DNA of 64,000 nt from Dromaius novaehollandiae (GCF_036370855.1 NC_088102.1:72301601-72365600), one strand, 5' to 3'. Positions 10,473 to 23,318 are shown, counted from the stretch's first letter. Made by a program: numbers and translations. The notes: generated by a model not told the origin, from the letters alone.

Positions 10473-11900
10473 ATCACTGGGCACCAGTGAAAAGAGTCTG
10501 GCCCCATCCTCTTCACAAACTCCCTTCACATAGTTATACCCATCAATAGAGACCCCCCGACCTCAGGCTTCTCTCCTCCACCATGAACAGGCCCAGCTCT
10601 CTCAGCTTTTCCTCGTATGATACATATTCCCATTCCTTCAGCATCATAGGAGCCCTTTGCTGCACTTGCTCCAGGAGCTCCGTGTCTCTCTTGTCTTGGG
10701 GAGCCCAGAACTGCACATAGCACTCCAGACGTGGCCTCCCCAGGGCTCAGTAGAGGCACAGGATCACCTCCCTCCACCTGCTGACAACACTCTGCCTAAT
10801 GCAGCCCAGCATACCCTTGGCCTTCTTGGCCACAAGGGCACAGTACTGGCTCACGGTCAGCTTGTTGTCCACCAGGCCTCCCAGGTCCTTCTCTGCACGG
10901 TTGCTTTCCAGCAGGTCAGCCACCACCCTCTACTGCTGCAGCGGGTATTCCTCCCCAGGGGCAGGCCTCTGCACTTCACCTGATTCAGCTTCATGAGGTT
11001 CCCATCTGCCCACCTCCCCAGACTGTCAAGCTCGCTCGCAAGGGCAGCACAGCCCCCTGGGCTATCAGCCACTCCTCCTGGTTTTCGATCATCAGCACAC
11101 TTGCTGTGGGTGCACTCTGTCCCCTCATCCACGTCACTGAGGAAGAAGATGAACAGTACTGCACCCAGCATGGACCCCTGGCAGACACTGCCAGCTACAG
11201 TCCTCCAACGAGACTTTGTGCTGCTCATCACAACCCTCTGAGCTCTGCCAGACAGCCAGTTTTCAAGCCACCTCACTGTCTGCCCATCTAACCCACACTT
11301 CCTCAGCTTGCCTGTGAGGATGTGATGGGAGACAGCGTCCAAAGCCTTGCTCAAGTGAAGGGAGACAACTTGCCCTGCTCTCCCCTCATCTACCCAGCCA
11401 GGCGTCCCATCCTAGAAGGCTCTCACGTTGGTTAAGCATGATTTCCCCCTTTGGGAATCCACACTTGCTACTCTGGATCTGGAAAAGTCAGCCTCTCTTG
11501 AGGCTTTCTCCCTGCTCTCCAGGGCCTGGGATATGCGGAGGGCCCGTCTTTGCAGGAAAGACTGCAGCAAAGCAGCATTTAGGATCTCTGCCTTTCCAAC
11601 ATGCTTTGTCACCAGGGCCCTTTCCCCGGTCAGCAGTGAGCCCACAACTTCCCTTCTCCTCCTTTGGTTATTGATGGATTTAAAGAAGCCCTGCTTGCTT
11701 CACATCCCTCAACACATTAAACTCCAAAGGGGCCGGGGTCTCGGCCTGGACCTTTTGAGCCACATCCTTCCTACTCGGACAACATCCCTCTATTCCTCCC
11801 ACGTTTCCTGAGGCTGGCTCCACACAAGCCCTGCCTCAGCTTTTGGCAGTTCTCCTTAACCACGGTGTCAAACAGATGTCCCCTGGCATTGTAGTACTCT
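10473..11900 (-). mobile_element. CR1 LINE, ORF2 reverse transcriptase region
   Basis: The minus strand from about 11354 to 10857 reads as a CR1 reverse transcriptase segment ([20 protein letters not shown], then [20 protein letters not shown], then [12 protein letters not shown], and LMKLNQVKCRGLPLGRNT). The canonical FADD-type catalytic block has decayed to KCADD. The extreme 3' end is missing, and the upstream part lacks about 320 bp present in the copy at 36999-38775. It is a dead fragment shared by all units. Confidence 0.85.
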
Positions 11901-11980
11901 AAGAGTAGTTCAGGAAACCACAAGTGTAAGCCAGACACATGCAGCCTCAGGCAACAAGCAAGCTAACGCTGCTGTTACTG

Positions 11981-12210
11981 TGGCACGGCTGTTTCAACCT
12001 CATGAAGAAGGACAAGCGCCACACACCACTGTGCTGCTGGGAGCTGCAGGGATGGGAAAGACAATGACAAGGAGGAAGATCACTGTGGAGTGGGCAGGAG
12101 CAGTATAAAGATACACAGTTTGACTATGTTTTCTACCTCAACTGGAAAGAAATCAGCCCCACTACAGCAGGGAGTGCAGCACACTTGATTTCCAAGCTCT
12201 GTCATTGCCC
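11981..12210 (+). pseudogene. NLRP NACHT-domain remnant, copy 1
   Basis: The plus strand reads ARLFQPHEEGQAPHTTVLLG, then AAGMGKTMTRRKITVEWAGA, and after a one-base shift near 12110 FDYVFYLNWKEIS. This is the start of an NLRP-type NACHT domain: a Walker A P-loop (GAAGMGKT) followed by the FDYxFY segment seen in NLRP3 and relatives. Only about 75 of the several hundred NACHT residues are present, with no Walker B or leucine-rich repeats. It is a truncated, frameshifted relic. Intact NLRP genes elsewhere are the likely source. Confidence 0.7.
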
Positions 12211-13050
12211 CTACTTGGACTCTTCCATCTGGGCTGGACCAGAAGTGCCTCTGCCTGGAGCCTGCACTTGCACTCGCTCCTCTGGCCTTCACGGTCTGGG
12301 TGGTATTTTTTGACAGGCACAGCCCACATGGAGCCATGAGCCACCTGGGCCCTGCATGGCCAATGCCTTTTGCTCAGACAGCAAGCAGGTCCTGCGGTGT
12401 CCTAGTGGGATGCAAGTACGGAGTTGCACTCTCTGGACTTGTGCACCCCCGAGCTTAAGAGAAACCTGAAACGAGAGCTCAAGGCCCCTGTGACCTTCTG
12501 CCCAAACAAGAGCTGGCACAGAGCCTGGCTTTGATCAGAGTGGTTCAGGTGGGCCCTGTGGGACTCCTGCCACGTGCTTAACCCTGGCTCCCGTTCCCTG
12601 ATTCAGAGCTGGAAAGCACTGAAACACAGATATGGTTCACCTGAGCAGACACTGAGACAGGACAACCAAAGTCTCCCCCTGTCACCTGCACTGCCCTGGG
12701 TGCACCATGGCTGCTTGGAGGCCAGTGTGGCAAACCCCGTGAGCTGTGAGGCTTTGGATACCTTCTGCCTCTTTTCCCCAGAAGCACCAGGGCAGTGAAA
12801 GCCATGGGCAGGGAGTGGGCATGGCAGCAGGGCTGTGGCCGTGCAGGCCCCCTGAGGTCAGATGCTGTGGGGCCGGGACAGTGTGTTGCCATCGAGGTGG
12901 ACCATGCCGTGTGGTCTCAGGCAGCAGTGAATACCTAGGGTCATTTTAGCAGTTCCTCTCCTTTTCCAGCTTGATTGAAAGATTGAACACATTGGGATTA
13001 AAGGAAGAAACGCAGCAGCAGTTGGCTGCACTCGAGGGAAGAAGGGAATT
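12211..13050. other. Spacer, nothing recognised
   Basis: Sequence conserved in the spacers after genes 1, 2 and 4. No protein family, RNA or repeat end is recognised. Confidence 0.5.
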
Positions 13051-13917
13051 TTGCTGCTGTCATACCGGTGGGGGAGGATGGTGTCGTTATGGATGGGGGT
13101 GCTTTGAATCTCCACGCTCAGGCACACTAGATGCCTGTTGTGCTGCAGCTGGGGAAAAATGTCCCCACGTGGCAGCGGGGCTGTCTGGGCAGGGAAGGAT
13201 TCCCACCAGCTGTGAAGCAACTGTGAGCAGGTGCTGGCCACCTTCGTTCCTGCCCTGGCAGAGGGCTCCCGGATGTCGGATGGAGGGTGCATTCCGAGGC
13301 GGAGCGAGGTGCTGGGAATTCCCCTGCCCTTGGGTGAGGGCTGCTGCCACAACTTAGAGGAGGCCCGAGAGACCTGCAAGGCATTGCTGGGCTGAACTGC
13401 TTTGCTGGTACAGCCAGCCACGAGCACAGGTCCCCTTGACCCCCCCAGTCCACCTAGCTACCTACTGCAGATGCTGAAGCAGCCACCCTTCCAGGCATTG
13501 TGTGGGAGGGAAACAAGGGGGCAGGGCTGGGGCCGTGCCTGATTCACTGGACCTGAAAAGGACAGAGACCAGAAGTGCATCCTCCTATGTCCCCAGTGAC
13601 TGCAGGGGGAGAAACAAGCCATACAGGGCGGGGATTGCAAGTGCAGGCTGGACTGAACCATCCCGGGCGCTGTCTCCCTCTGCCCTCCCAGTTCTGCACC
13701 AGCACCTGCACTAGCAGGGAGCAGGGCCTGATAGCTCAGCAGTGGCAGTGCCACCTCAGGCCAATGCCGCACAGGGTAAAGAAGCCCTTTGTGTCAGGAA
13801 GGCCTTGAAGTGGCCAGAGCTTTCCAGATCCTTTTGCCTTGGGCTGAGGATTAAATGCATCTGCACAGGGCCGACAGCGTGGCACGACTGACTCTGCCCT
13901 CCACCCTGCCTTGTGTT
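13051..13917. other. Spacer, no gene recognised
   Basis: Shortened version of the unit-start spacer. After about 90 bp it jumps to sequence equivalent to about 675 in unit 1. No gene is supported. Confidence 0.5.
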
Positions 13918-14516
13918 CACGGAAGCACAGAAGCACACAACGGCAGAGGTTGGAAGGGACCTCTGGAGATCATCGAGGCCAATGCCCCTGTCCATGAGGG
14001 TCATCTAAAGCCCATCACCCAGGACCCTATCCAGACGCCTCTGCAATGCCTCCAAAGATGGAGACTCCACAACCTCCCCAGGAAACCTGTTCCCGGGCTC
14101 CGTCACCCTCACAGGAAAGAAGCTTATCCTGCTGGGCAGACGGAACTTCCTGGGTTTCAGGTTGTGCCCGTTGCCTCTTGTCCTATTGCTGGGCACCACT
14201 GAAAAGCTCTTGACACCCTCCCTTCAGATATTTATGCCCACTGATAAAGATTCCCCCACAGCCTTCCCTTCTCCACCATGAACAGGCCCAGTTCTCTCAG
14301 CCTTTCCGCGTGTGACAGATGCTCCCATCTCTTAAGCATCGTAGGAGCCAAATGGGCCTTGACATTCCGAGCCCCATCCTTGCCTGCTTGGACAACATCC
14401 CTCCATTTCTCCCACATTTCCTGAGGCTGGCTCCACACCAGCCCTTCCTCAGCTTTTGGCAGTTCTCCTTAACCATGGTGTCAAACAGGTGTCGCATAGC
14501 ATTGGTGTGCTGTTAG
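13918..14516 (-). mobile_element. CR1 LINE fragment, internally deleted (unit 2)
   Basis: Same element as 1460-2060, with the same internal junction and only scattered substitutions. It entered the array before the units multiplied. Confidence 0.8.
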
Positions 14517-15905
14517 AGTAGCCCTACTGACAAGGAGCTCCTAAGAAATCGAGCTCCATTTCAAGCTGACTGTGCTTCCTCTTGCTTTAGCGTACAAACA
14601 GAAATGGAGAGCACACATGATAAGAGAGTTCTTGCAGGCAGTCTTGATTCTCATGCACTGCTGGACCCTCCTCTCCTGCCTGAGCCCTTTCCCTAAGCAC
14701 AGCAGCCTGGGAGACCTCATTGGCAAAGCTCCTCCTCCCTTCCTCCTCCTCTATGTGCCCTTTTTCACTGGAGTTCGGGTCAGCTTATCCAGGCCACCCT
14801 CCTGAGACATCAGCTCATCTCCTGAGCCTCACGACAGACCACTCTTGTGCTCGGCGGAGGCTCTCCTTCATTTCCTGCTTGCTGCTCTGCCCTCGGGCAG
14901 ATGCTGGGGAGGTTAAATGTGATGACCACAAAGGCAAGGCCCTGCCAGGGACACCACCCATGCAGAGCAATGTTAACCTGGGGGAGGTCTCCACTCCTGG
15001 CCAGACTGTCCCCTTGACCAGCAGGCTCAAGGGAACCAACACCGGTCTCCCATGACCCTCAGATTTGTCCAAGAGCCTCTCAGTTGCTCTGGATTTGCTC
15101 CAGGTCTCTGTGGCACTGGCACTGCAAAGAGATACTGATACACAGAAGCCTAGCGTTATCATACTCTGAAATGCAGCTGGCTGAGCAGAAACAGAAGCAG
15201 GTGGTGAGATGCTGGCTGTTCAGCAGGCCCAGCAGATGCGTGTGCTCTGACACAGAGCAGCACTCGGGCTGCTGCTGCTGCTTCCGCGTGGGGGCTGGTG
15301 TGCAGTGGGGGAATCACCTCCTTCCTACCTCAGCGCTGTATGGGGCGAGCGTGGCTGTGTGGGGGCTCACAGGCTGAAGGGCACACACCTGCAGGCAACT
15401 GGGCAGCGCCTCCATCTGCCCACAGGCCACTGTGAGGGGCCCAGGCCCTCCTGCCAATGTGCCATGGAGCCTGGGGCTGGGCTTGACTTGGTGCCACCCT
15501 GGAGCTTTCTAGCCCAGAGCCAGCCCCAGTGCCTGCCCCATGTGGAGGGCTGCAGTGCGGAGGGACCTGGTGCCAGAGGTCAGCCCCACAGCAGCAAGGA
15601 GGCTGCAGCAGATGCTGCCCGCAGCACAGGACAGTCCCTGTCAAGGAAGGGCTCTTGTCATGCTCCCTGGCACAGTGTGACACACCCAGACCCATGCGGG
15701 ATCAGGCATAGGAAGGGCCCACACACCCTGCACCCACTGCAGCACCCAGGTGGGGAGCTCTGCTCAGATCATCATCAGGCTCCCCACGGGGACAGCCAGG
15801 CAGGCACCCACCCACTGGTGGGGAGCGCATGATGCCAGAAGTGGAGCCGAGACGCATATATGGGCATGCACGGGGATGGAGAAGGTTGTTGGAGGCTGGG
15901 GCTCC
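14517..15905. other. Conserved 5' flank of SRCR gene 2
   Basis: Equivalent to 2061-3400. No exon is supported. Confidence 0.5.
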
Positions 15906-15910
15906 GTCAG

Positions 15911-16030
15911 ATGGGAGATAACCCTCCTGATAACGTCTCAAAAGGTGCCTAATGCCGTTGATTGGCTCCCCTGGCAGCGGGGCCTGCGCTTCTGCCTATA
16001 TATTGCCCCCCCCCACCACAGCAGTCTCTG
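15911..16030 (+). promoter_or_regulatory. Proximal promoter of SRCR gene 2
   Basis: AGATAA at 15916-15921, TGATAA at 15928-15933, inverted CCAAT (ATTGG) at 15961-15965 and TATATAT at 15997-16003, in the same spacing as the other genes. Confidence 0.65.
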
Positions 16031-16088
16031 GTGGCCCAGGAGGCGAGCGGGTGCTGGGGGCTGCACTGTGGGGCAGGAGGTGTTTGGG

Positions 16089-19000
16089 ATGGCCACCATC
16101 AGCCAGCTCCTTGCCAGCGCACTGGGGCTGCTGCTGTGCGTGCAGCTCTGCAGGGGTGAGTGCCTGCAGGCTCCCTGGGGCTGGAGCTGCCTGCCCTCAT
16201 GCCGAGAGTGGGAGGCAGCCTTGGGGATGGGGAGGCCACCATGGGGCTGGGGTGGCCTCCATGGGTCTGTGTGTGACCTTCTGGGTGGGCTTCTCAGAGG
16301 CACCAGTGGAGGCACACCACCTGGGCAGCCCTCGGGGCCCACAGTGCCTGCACTGTGCTGGGGACAGGGTTTTTGCAGTGGGGCCGAACACTGAGCACAT
16401 GTGGCAGGACATGTCCTCTGCTGTGTTCACCTTGCATCGGGTGCTGGACATTCAGGGTCTGGATATGGCCCTACCTTTCTTCACACCTGGTGTCCTGCAG
16501 TGCACCCAAGGCTTTTCCACCCACACAGCCATATGCCAGGGTCCAAAAGCCAGGCCCGCAGTGGGGAGTGGAGGCCATCAGGGCAGGGAACAGCTGTGGG
16601 ACAGAGCTCCCTGGCCAGCCTGGCAGGGCATGCTACACCAGACAACACTGACACCATGCTGGGACTCCATGTCCTCCTTTGTGGTCCCACATGGGCACCC
16701 ACAGGCACCGGGGAGCTGCGACTGGTTGACGGAGGCAGCCGCTGCGCCGGCCGGGTGGAGGTGAAGCACGAGGGCCAGTGGGGCACCGTGTGCAGCTATG
16801 ACTTCATCTGGGATGTCCGTGGGGCCTCCGTGGTCTGCAGGCAGCTGGGATGTGGCACCGTGGCAAGGACTTCCCCATACATGCCGTTCGGGGCAGGGGC
16901 TGGCCAGATTTGGCTGCAACCTTTTCTATGTCGTGGCAGTGAGACAGCACTCCACCACTGTCCCCACTACGGCTGGGGCCAGCACTACTGTGGCCATGAC
17001 ACAGATGTTGGGGTGACGTGCTCAGGTGAGGGATCAGGATACTCTGCCAGGGAGCAGACCCTTGGCTGTGCGCAGTTTGGAGATGGCATGGCTATGCCCA
17101 GGGACTTCCCAATGGGGACTGCCTGGGCACAGATGGGGTGCAGGAGTGGGGCTGCAGTGCACCACACTCACGCCCTGAGGGCACCTCTAATACAGATGCT
17201 GTGGAGCTCAGGCTGGTGAATGGAGGTGGTCCCTGTGCAGGCAGAGTGGAGGTGAAGCTGCGGGGCCAGTGGGGAACGGTGGCAGATGACGTATGGGACA
17301 TGGAGGATGCCGAGGTGGTGTGTCAGCAGCTGGGCTGTGGCTCGGCCAAAAGCGCCCATGACTCGACCCACTTTGGGAGAGGGTCTGGACCTACTCAACT
17401 GGCTCTTGTGGACTGTCGCGGGGATGAGTCTGCACTCTGGGAATGCACTGTCCCGGGATGGGGGCCATACCCTGGCCCCCATGACTGGGATGTTGGTGTG
17501 GTCTGCCAAGGTAAGAGCCATGGGGTCCCTCTAGGCTGCCTCGCACTCAGGCCCCACTATGCCAGCACCATGGTTATGGGGGCAGCCCCCCTGCAAGCCC
17601 CCAGCGTGTTCCAGGGACCCCCAAGAGACCCCAGACTCTCTCCTCCGGCAGGGTTTGTGCGGCTGGTTGGCGGGGACTGCACCTGCTTGGGCCGCGTGGA
17701 GGTCAGGCAGGGCCGAGGCTGGGCCACCCTCTGCAAGGCCCACGTGGACCTCAACACCGCCCACGTCATCTGCAAGGAGCTGGGTTGCGGAGCAGCTCTG
17801 GCCATCACTGGGGCAGCACGCTTTGGGGCAGGAGCTGGGCCCATCTGGGACGGGGGCTTTGAGTGTGCAGGCAACGAATCCCTCCTGTCTGCTTGCACCC
17901 GAAGGCTGCCCCATGGCCAGGTCTGCACCCACGCCAGCGACGCTGCCGTCATCTGCTCCTGTAAGAGAGCAGGGTACGGGGCAGAAGCTGTAGTGGGAGG
18001 TGCGGGGAGACGGGCAGCAGGGACAGGGGTGCCCTGGGCAGGGACAGGGTAGGGAGGCTGCGGGCTGGCTTGTGGCAGCCCCCAGGGGCACGAGAAGGCA
18101 GCGGGGCATGGGGAGGCAGAGGGCTGCCATGCCTGCATGCCCCCACCATTGCAGAGCAGGGGACATGAGGCCTTCATCTCCAGCGCCCTTTTCTCCCTCC
18201 CAGCCTACACGGGCTTCAGGCTGGTGAACGGCAGCACAGAGTGCACAGGGCAGGTGGAGCTGGAGGCACGCGGCACCTGGGGCTCCCTCTGCGATGCCGG
18301 CTGGGACATGCCCGATGCCCAGGTGCTCTGCCACCACCTCGGCTGCGGCTTTGCCACCTCCGTGCCCCGTGGAGGGTGTTTTGGGACAGGGAGCGGCCCG
18401 CTGTGGCAGGACACATTTCACTGCAGTGGGACCAAGTCCCACCTGGGAGAGTGCCCTGCCACGGTGCTGGGGATCCCTGCTTGCTCACCGGACCACGCTG
18501 CCGCAGTCAATTGCTCAGGTGCGTGTGGGGCAGGTGGCGTCAGACAGGAGGGCCTGCTGTGGGGAGGGGACCCAGCACCCCAAAAAGGAAGGGTACCCCA
18601 CTCCCCCTACTGCCACCAGGAGCTGTGGGGCACAGGGCCCATCTGGGGAAGCAGGGCCATGTCAGGGCAGGAGGAGGGCTGAGCCCAGACACGGCAGCAG
18701 GCACATGGGCAGGAGGAGGGCAGTGGGGCCGTGCTGTCCCCCAGCATCCTGTGGGACTCCTTGGCACCCCACGGTCCCCAAAGAGCCTCAGGACATCTGC
18801 CCTCTGTGCGGGGACAGGTGGCACTGAACCCCTGTGGCTGGTGGATGGGGAGAGCCGCTGCGACGGACACCTGGAGGTGGCCCTGGGTGGGGCCTGGGGC
18901 CGAGTCCTGCCACAGCAGTGGGATGACAGCAGTGCAAGCGTGGTGTGCCGGCAGCTCCAGTGCGGCACGGTGCAGAAGGCCTATGCTGCCCCAGTGCTGG

Positions 19001-22000
19001 GGCCAGGCTCGAGCCCCCTGGGGCTGAGCGGGCTCCGGTGTGTGGGCACAGAGGCTCGCCTGGCCCAGTGCAACTCCACGCTGCCCAGCGCCGTGCCGCC
19101 GGACCACGCCGAGGAAGCGGCAGTTGTGTGCTCGGGTGAGTGTGCCGGGAAGGGCCCCGGAACACTGTGGGGGCCCGAGCGGCTGCCCCAACCCAAGCTG
19201 TCTCTGGCTGCAGGGAGCCAGCGCGTGCGGCTGGTGAGTGGCCCTGGGCGCTGTGCTGGGAGAGTGGAGGTCTACGTGCAGGGGACCTGGAGCCGCGTCT
19301 GCGAGGACACCTGGGACCTGTGGGACGCCGCTGTCGTCTGCCACCAGTTGGGCTGCGGCGAGGTCCTGGCAGTGCCCGGCTCGGCCCGCTACGGCCGGGG
19401 CTCGGGGCCAGTGTGGCTGGGTGCTGGCGCCTGCTCCGGGGCCGAGGCGACACTCTGGGACTGCCCAGCCCCGGCACCAGCCCCAGCCCTGGCCCCGGGG
19501 CAGCGTGGCTGTAAGGAGGGTGCTGGTGCGGCAGCCATCTGCTCAGGTCAGCACCGCGCTCCACCAGGGCCAGGGCCAGCGGGGCTGTGGGACCGGTTGT
19601 GGCATCAGCCCTCCCGACCGGCCTCCCTGCCCACCTCCCCACACCCTGGGCAGTCCGGGGAGTGAGACGGCACCTTCGCCCCACTGCCCTGCCGTGTCCA
19701 CTCCTTAGGATGCTTCTCATGGTGACCCGGGGAGGTGGGCGGAGTGGCCGGGACAGCAGGGGTGTTGCCCAGCCCCGCCTGAGCTGTGCCTACGCCCCCA
19801 TGCTACCCCCTTGCAGAGCTCACAGCCCTGCGGCTGGCAGGCGGCAGCAGCTGCACCGGGCGCCTGGAGGTCTTCTACAACGGGACGTGGGGCAGTGTGT
19901 GCGCCAACGGCACCAGCCCTGCCACAGCCGCTGTGGTGTGCCAGCAGCTGGGCTGTGGGGCTGGGGGCCGGCTGTCACCTACACCCACAACCACACAGGG
20001 CTCAGGCCCCGCGTGGCTGGCCTGGGTGCAGTGCGAGCTGGGGGCCGACTCCCTCTGGCACTGCCCCTCGGCACCCTGGCAGCTGCAGCCCTGTGACTCC
20101 CCTGGGGACACCCACATCTTGTGCGACAGGGAGCCTGGAGGTACCAGAGCAACTCCCACATCAGCCACGGCAACCAGCTGTCCAGATGGCACATCCTGCA
20201 CAGGTAGCTCTGCCTGCACAGGGCAGCGCGGTGGCCCCAGGGATCCTCCAGCTCGGGGTGGTGCAGCCTCTCTGTCCCGCCAGCCACTCCCCTGCATCCC
20301 GCTGTGTGTCCACAGTGATGCAGCATGGGATATGGCCAGACTCCCTCCAGCCGTGCAGCTCGTGTCGGTGTCGTCGCAGGTGCTCACAGGACCCACGCGG
20401 CAGGGGCTGGATCCATGCCGGTGCCCACCATGCTCTGCATCGTCCTGGGCACCCTGCTCTGCCTGGCCGCGGGGACCCTCACTGTGCAGGCATGGCGCGC
20501 CATGGCTCAGCACAGAGGTGGGTTGTGCCAGTGGTCTCTGGGGCTGAAGCTACTAGGACGAGGAGTCAGGGCAGAGCCAGTCAGGGCTGGGGGCTGCTGA
20601 TGGCTCCGGGGACTGCCTGGCCATGGGGCGGCCCAGCTGCACAGGCTGGAGTTGGGTGTGGCAGTGGAAGCCAGGAGGCCAGCGCTGAGCGAAGGCAGGA
20701 CCCGGCGCAGGACAGAGGCCAGGCAGGGGTGCCAGAGCCACTCAGAGGATGGGGCAGAGCAGTGGAGCTGGGCCACAGGGTTATCGCGGGCACAGCTGGT
20801 GACCCCCTCCATCCCACATTCTGTGCCCACGGCCTGGGGTTACGGCTGCCCTTGCTTTCTAGGCCCTGGCAGAGCCACGGATGCAATCTCTGAGGCCGTC
20901 TATGAGGAGCTCGACTACACCCTGACACCGGAGTACCAGGAGGTGCCCAGTGTCTCAGGTGCATGCACCCTGGGACAGGAGCTTCAAGTGTTCAGGCAAC
21001 GAATCTCTCCTGTCTGCCTGCACCCACAGACTGCCCCATGGCCAGGGCCACACACTCGCACCGATGCCAGTGTTGTCTGCTCTCATAAGAGCACGGAGCA
21101 CGGGGAAAAGGCTGCAGAGGGAGGCACTGGGAGACGGGCAGTGGGGACAGGGGTGCCCTGGGCAGGGACGGGGCATGGAGGCTGTGGGCTGGCTTGTGGC
21201 ACCCCCCAGGGGTGTGGGGAGGCAGAGGGATGCGGGAGGCAGAGGGCTGCAATGGCCTGGCAGGCCATGACTCCCAACAGCCCCTCCCTGGCCAGCCCGG
21301 CTCAGCCCAGTGCCTCTCCGTGGGGAGGGAGGTCCCTGTACTGAGGCCCCCACGCACCCGCTGCAGCAGCTGGGCTGGGAGCCCGGCCACGTGCAGGCCA
21401 TGGGGAGCTGCAGCGCAGAGGCATCTCCTGGCCCTCCACAGTCACCGCTGTGTGGCAAGGCTGTCCTGCCCAGGGTGCTGGCCAGGCCATGGGTCCAGGC
21501 AGCCTCCCCTAACGCCCCATCCTCCAGGCTCCCCGTCGGAGGGCTCAGTGATGAAGCTGCCATATTGCACCTTCCACAATGTGGAGGCCACCAGCCCCGG
21601 GACAGCAGCAGGTACGGGGCCGGGGCGCAGGACTGTGCTGCGGTGTGCCCAGAGCTGCAGCCCTCTGAGGCAGCTGGTGCCAGCAGGGGCCTCACATGGT
21701 GCCTTGGCAGCATGGCCATGTGGCCCTCGGTTATTTTCTGGCCTGGCACTTGTGGCTGGGGACAAGTCTTGGGCTGCTGGCTCCATTCGAGAGCTGGCAG
21801 CCCCATGCAGCAGGCCCTAACATTGGCACCCCCAGTTCCACAGCCAGTGGGGGCTGGCACAACGCGGCCCCTGCCCCCGCCTTTGTTTCACTGACCATCT
21901 GTCGCAGACAACCCTGCCCAGGCACGACCTCCCAGATGGGTACAATGATGCCGCGGCCACGCTGCGCCCTGGAGTGGCCCCTGCTCAGGGGCCGAGCAAG

Positions 22001-23318
22001 GAAGGTGTCTCCGAGGCAGTGGGGCTGGGAGGTAAGAGGCACCACAGCCTGCGTGGCAGTGCTGCTGTTCCCAGCACCGTGCCATCCCACCAGGAGAGGC
22101 AGCTTCCCCGCGCTGTGCCGCAGTGGTGGGCAGCGTGTGGGCATGGGGGGGATCCCCAGGCGGGTCCTGGCAGCCAGGGGATGAAACAGCCGCTACAGAA
22201 ACTGGCCTTGCTGACCCCAGTGGGGAGCCCACCCTCGCTGAGCCACCTGGAGCTGCCGGGAGCTGTGACAAACGCCCTAGCCTCAGCGCCTGGGGACATG
22301 GGCTACGGCGACGTTGGCGTCAGCAGCCCCGGGACATCGCTGTGAGCACGATGGGGCCACGCTGCAGCAGTCCCTGGGGATGCACGTGGTGCCATGGGGC
22401 TCTGCCCCCACGCAGCCACGGCCCAGCCTCAGAGGGCGTTGGCTGCCTGATTGACCACCCACTCAGGCCTGCCAGGGCCTACGGGCACTGTGGAGATCTG
22501 CCTCCATCATCCCGCCAACACAGCCCTCTGGCCATGCCAGACTTTGTGTGTCCTTCCACTGTGCATTTCTCTCTTTTCTATTGTTCTCATGGCCGGGGCA
22601 CAGGGCCATGCTGCCACGTGCCCGGAGGTGCAGCCCTCTGATGCAGCTGGTGGTCTCACGTGGTGCCTGGGCAGCATGGCCATGTGGCCCTCGGTTATTT
22701 TCTGGCCTGGCATTCATGGCTGAGGACTAGCCTCAGGGCTGCTGGCTCCATCCGAGAGCTGGCAGCCCCACACAGTGGGCCCCAACATCGGCAGCCCCAG
22801 GTCCATGGCCAGTGGGGGCTGGCACAACGCAACGCCTGCCCCAGCCTGGGTTTCACTGTCCTGTCTGTTGCAGACACCCCTGCACTGCTCTGGCACAACC
22901 CTCCCCAAACGGGTACGGTGATGCTGCGGCCGTGGTGTACTCAGGAGAGGCCACTGCTCCGGGACTGAGCAACGGAGATGTCTCCGAGCCGGCGGCACTG
23001 GGAGGTAAGAGGCGCCGCAGCCCACACAGCAGCGCTGCTGTTCCCAGCACTGTGCTGTCTGGCCGGGAGAGGTGGCTCCCCCGTGCACTTCCGCGGCAGT
23101 GTGCAGTGCCTGGGCACAAGTGGAGCCCCGGGCCTGGACCTGGCAGACGGGGGATAAAACGGCCCCTAGAGGTACCAGCCATGCTGTCTGCAGAGGGGAG
23201 CCGGCCCTCGCTGAGCCACCCAGAGCTGCCGGGAGCCGCGACAGATGCACCAGCTTCAGCGCCCCAAGACATGGGCTACGACGATGTTGGTGTCAGCGGC
23301 CCCGGGACGTTGCTATGA
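16089..23318 (+). CDS. SRCR group B receptor gene 2 (WC1/CD163-like), rearranged tail
   Basis: Exons, phase 1 throughout: signal 16089-16155; D1 16705-17025; D2 17196-17510; D3 17652-17960; D4 18204-18518; D5 18818-19135; D6 19214-19546 (12 nt longer, extra Ala/Pro repeats); D7 19817-20203; transmembrane 20380-20517; cytoplasmic 20863-20958 (YEELDYTLTPEYQEV), 21528-21611, 21908-22031, 22221-22345. The third cytoplasmic exon lacks the same 5 bp as gene 1, so translation stops at 21946-21948 (about 907 residues). A downstream acceptor (AG at 21934-21935) would restore frame and read DGYNDAA, giving about 967 residues to the stop at 22345. A second copy of the last two exons follows at 22874-23004 (2 nt too long) and 23194-23318. 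D3 has an extra cysteine (GGDCTCLGR) and D4 another (GGCFGT), so unpaired cysteines are predicted. The domain exons are open, but the cytoplasmic tail is uncertain. Confidence 0.8.
20975..21260 (+). pseudogene. Stray SRCR D3 exon piece inside a gene 2 intron
   Basis: In the intron after the first cytoplasmic exon, 20975-21090 reads as FKCSGNESLLSACTHRLPHG followed by a decayed end. This matches the second half of D3 (GFECAGNESLLSACTRRLPH). The following bases to about 21260 match the intron that normally follows D3. There is no acceptor and the end is out of frame, so it is an inert fragment. It looks like a short insertion by gene conversion or unequal exchange. Confidence 0.75.

Larger units (their letters stand above)
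1..13050 (+). repeat. Tandem array unit 1 (carries SRCR gene 1)
   Basis: The sequence at position 1 recurs at 13051, 25993 and 53188, and its continuation recurs at about 40473. Each occurrence is followed by the same order of parts: unique spacer, internally deleted CR1, conserved 5' flank, promoter, SRCR receptor gene, 3' flank, second CR1. The left edge is set by the window, so the true unit boundary may lie further left. Confidence 0.85.

Noticed and set aside
10857-11354. Minus-strand open frame of 165 codons as a host gene
   Set aside because: It is a CR1 reverse transcriptase fragment repeated in every spacer.
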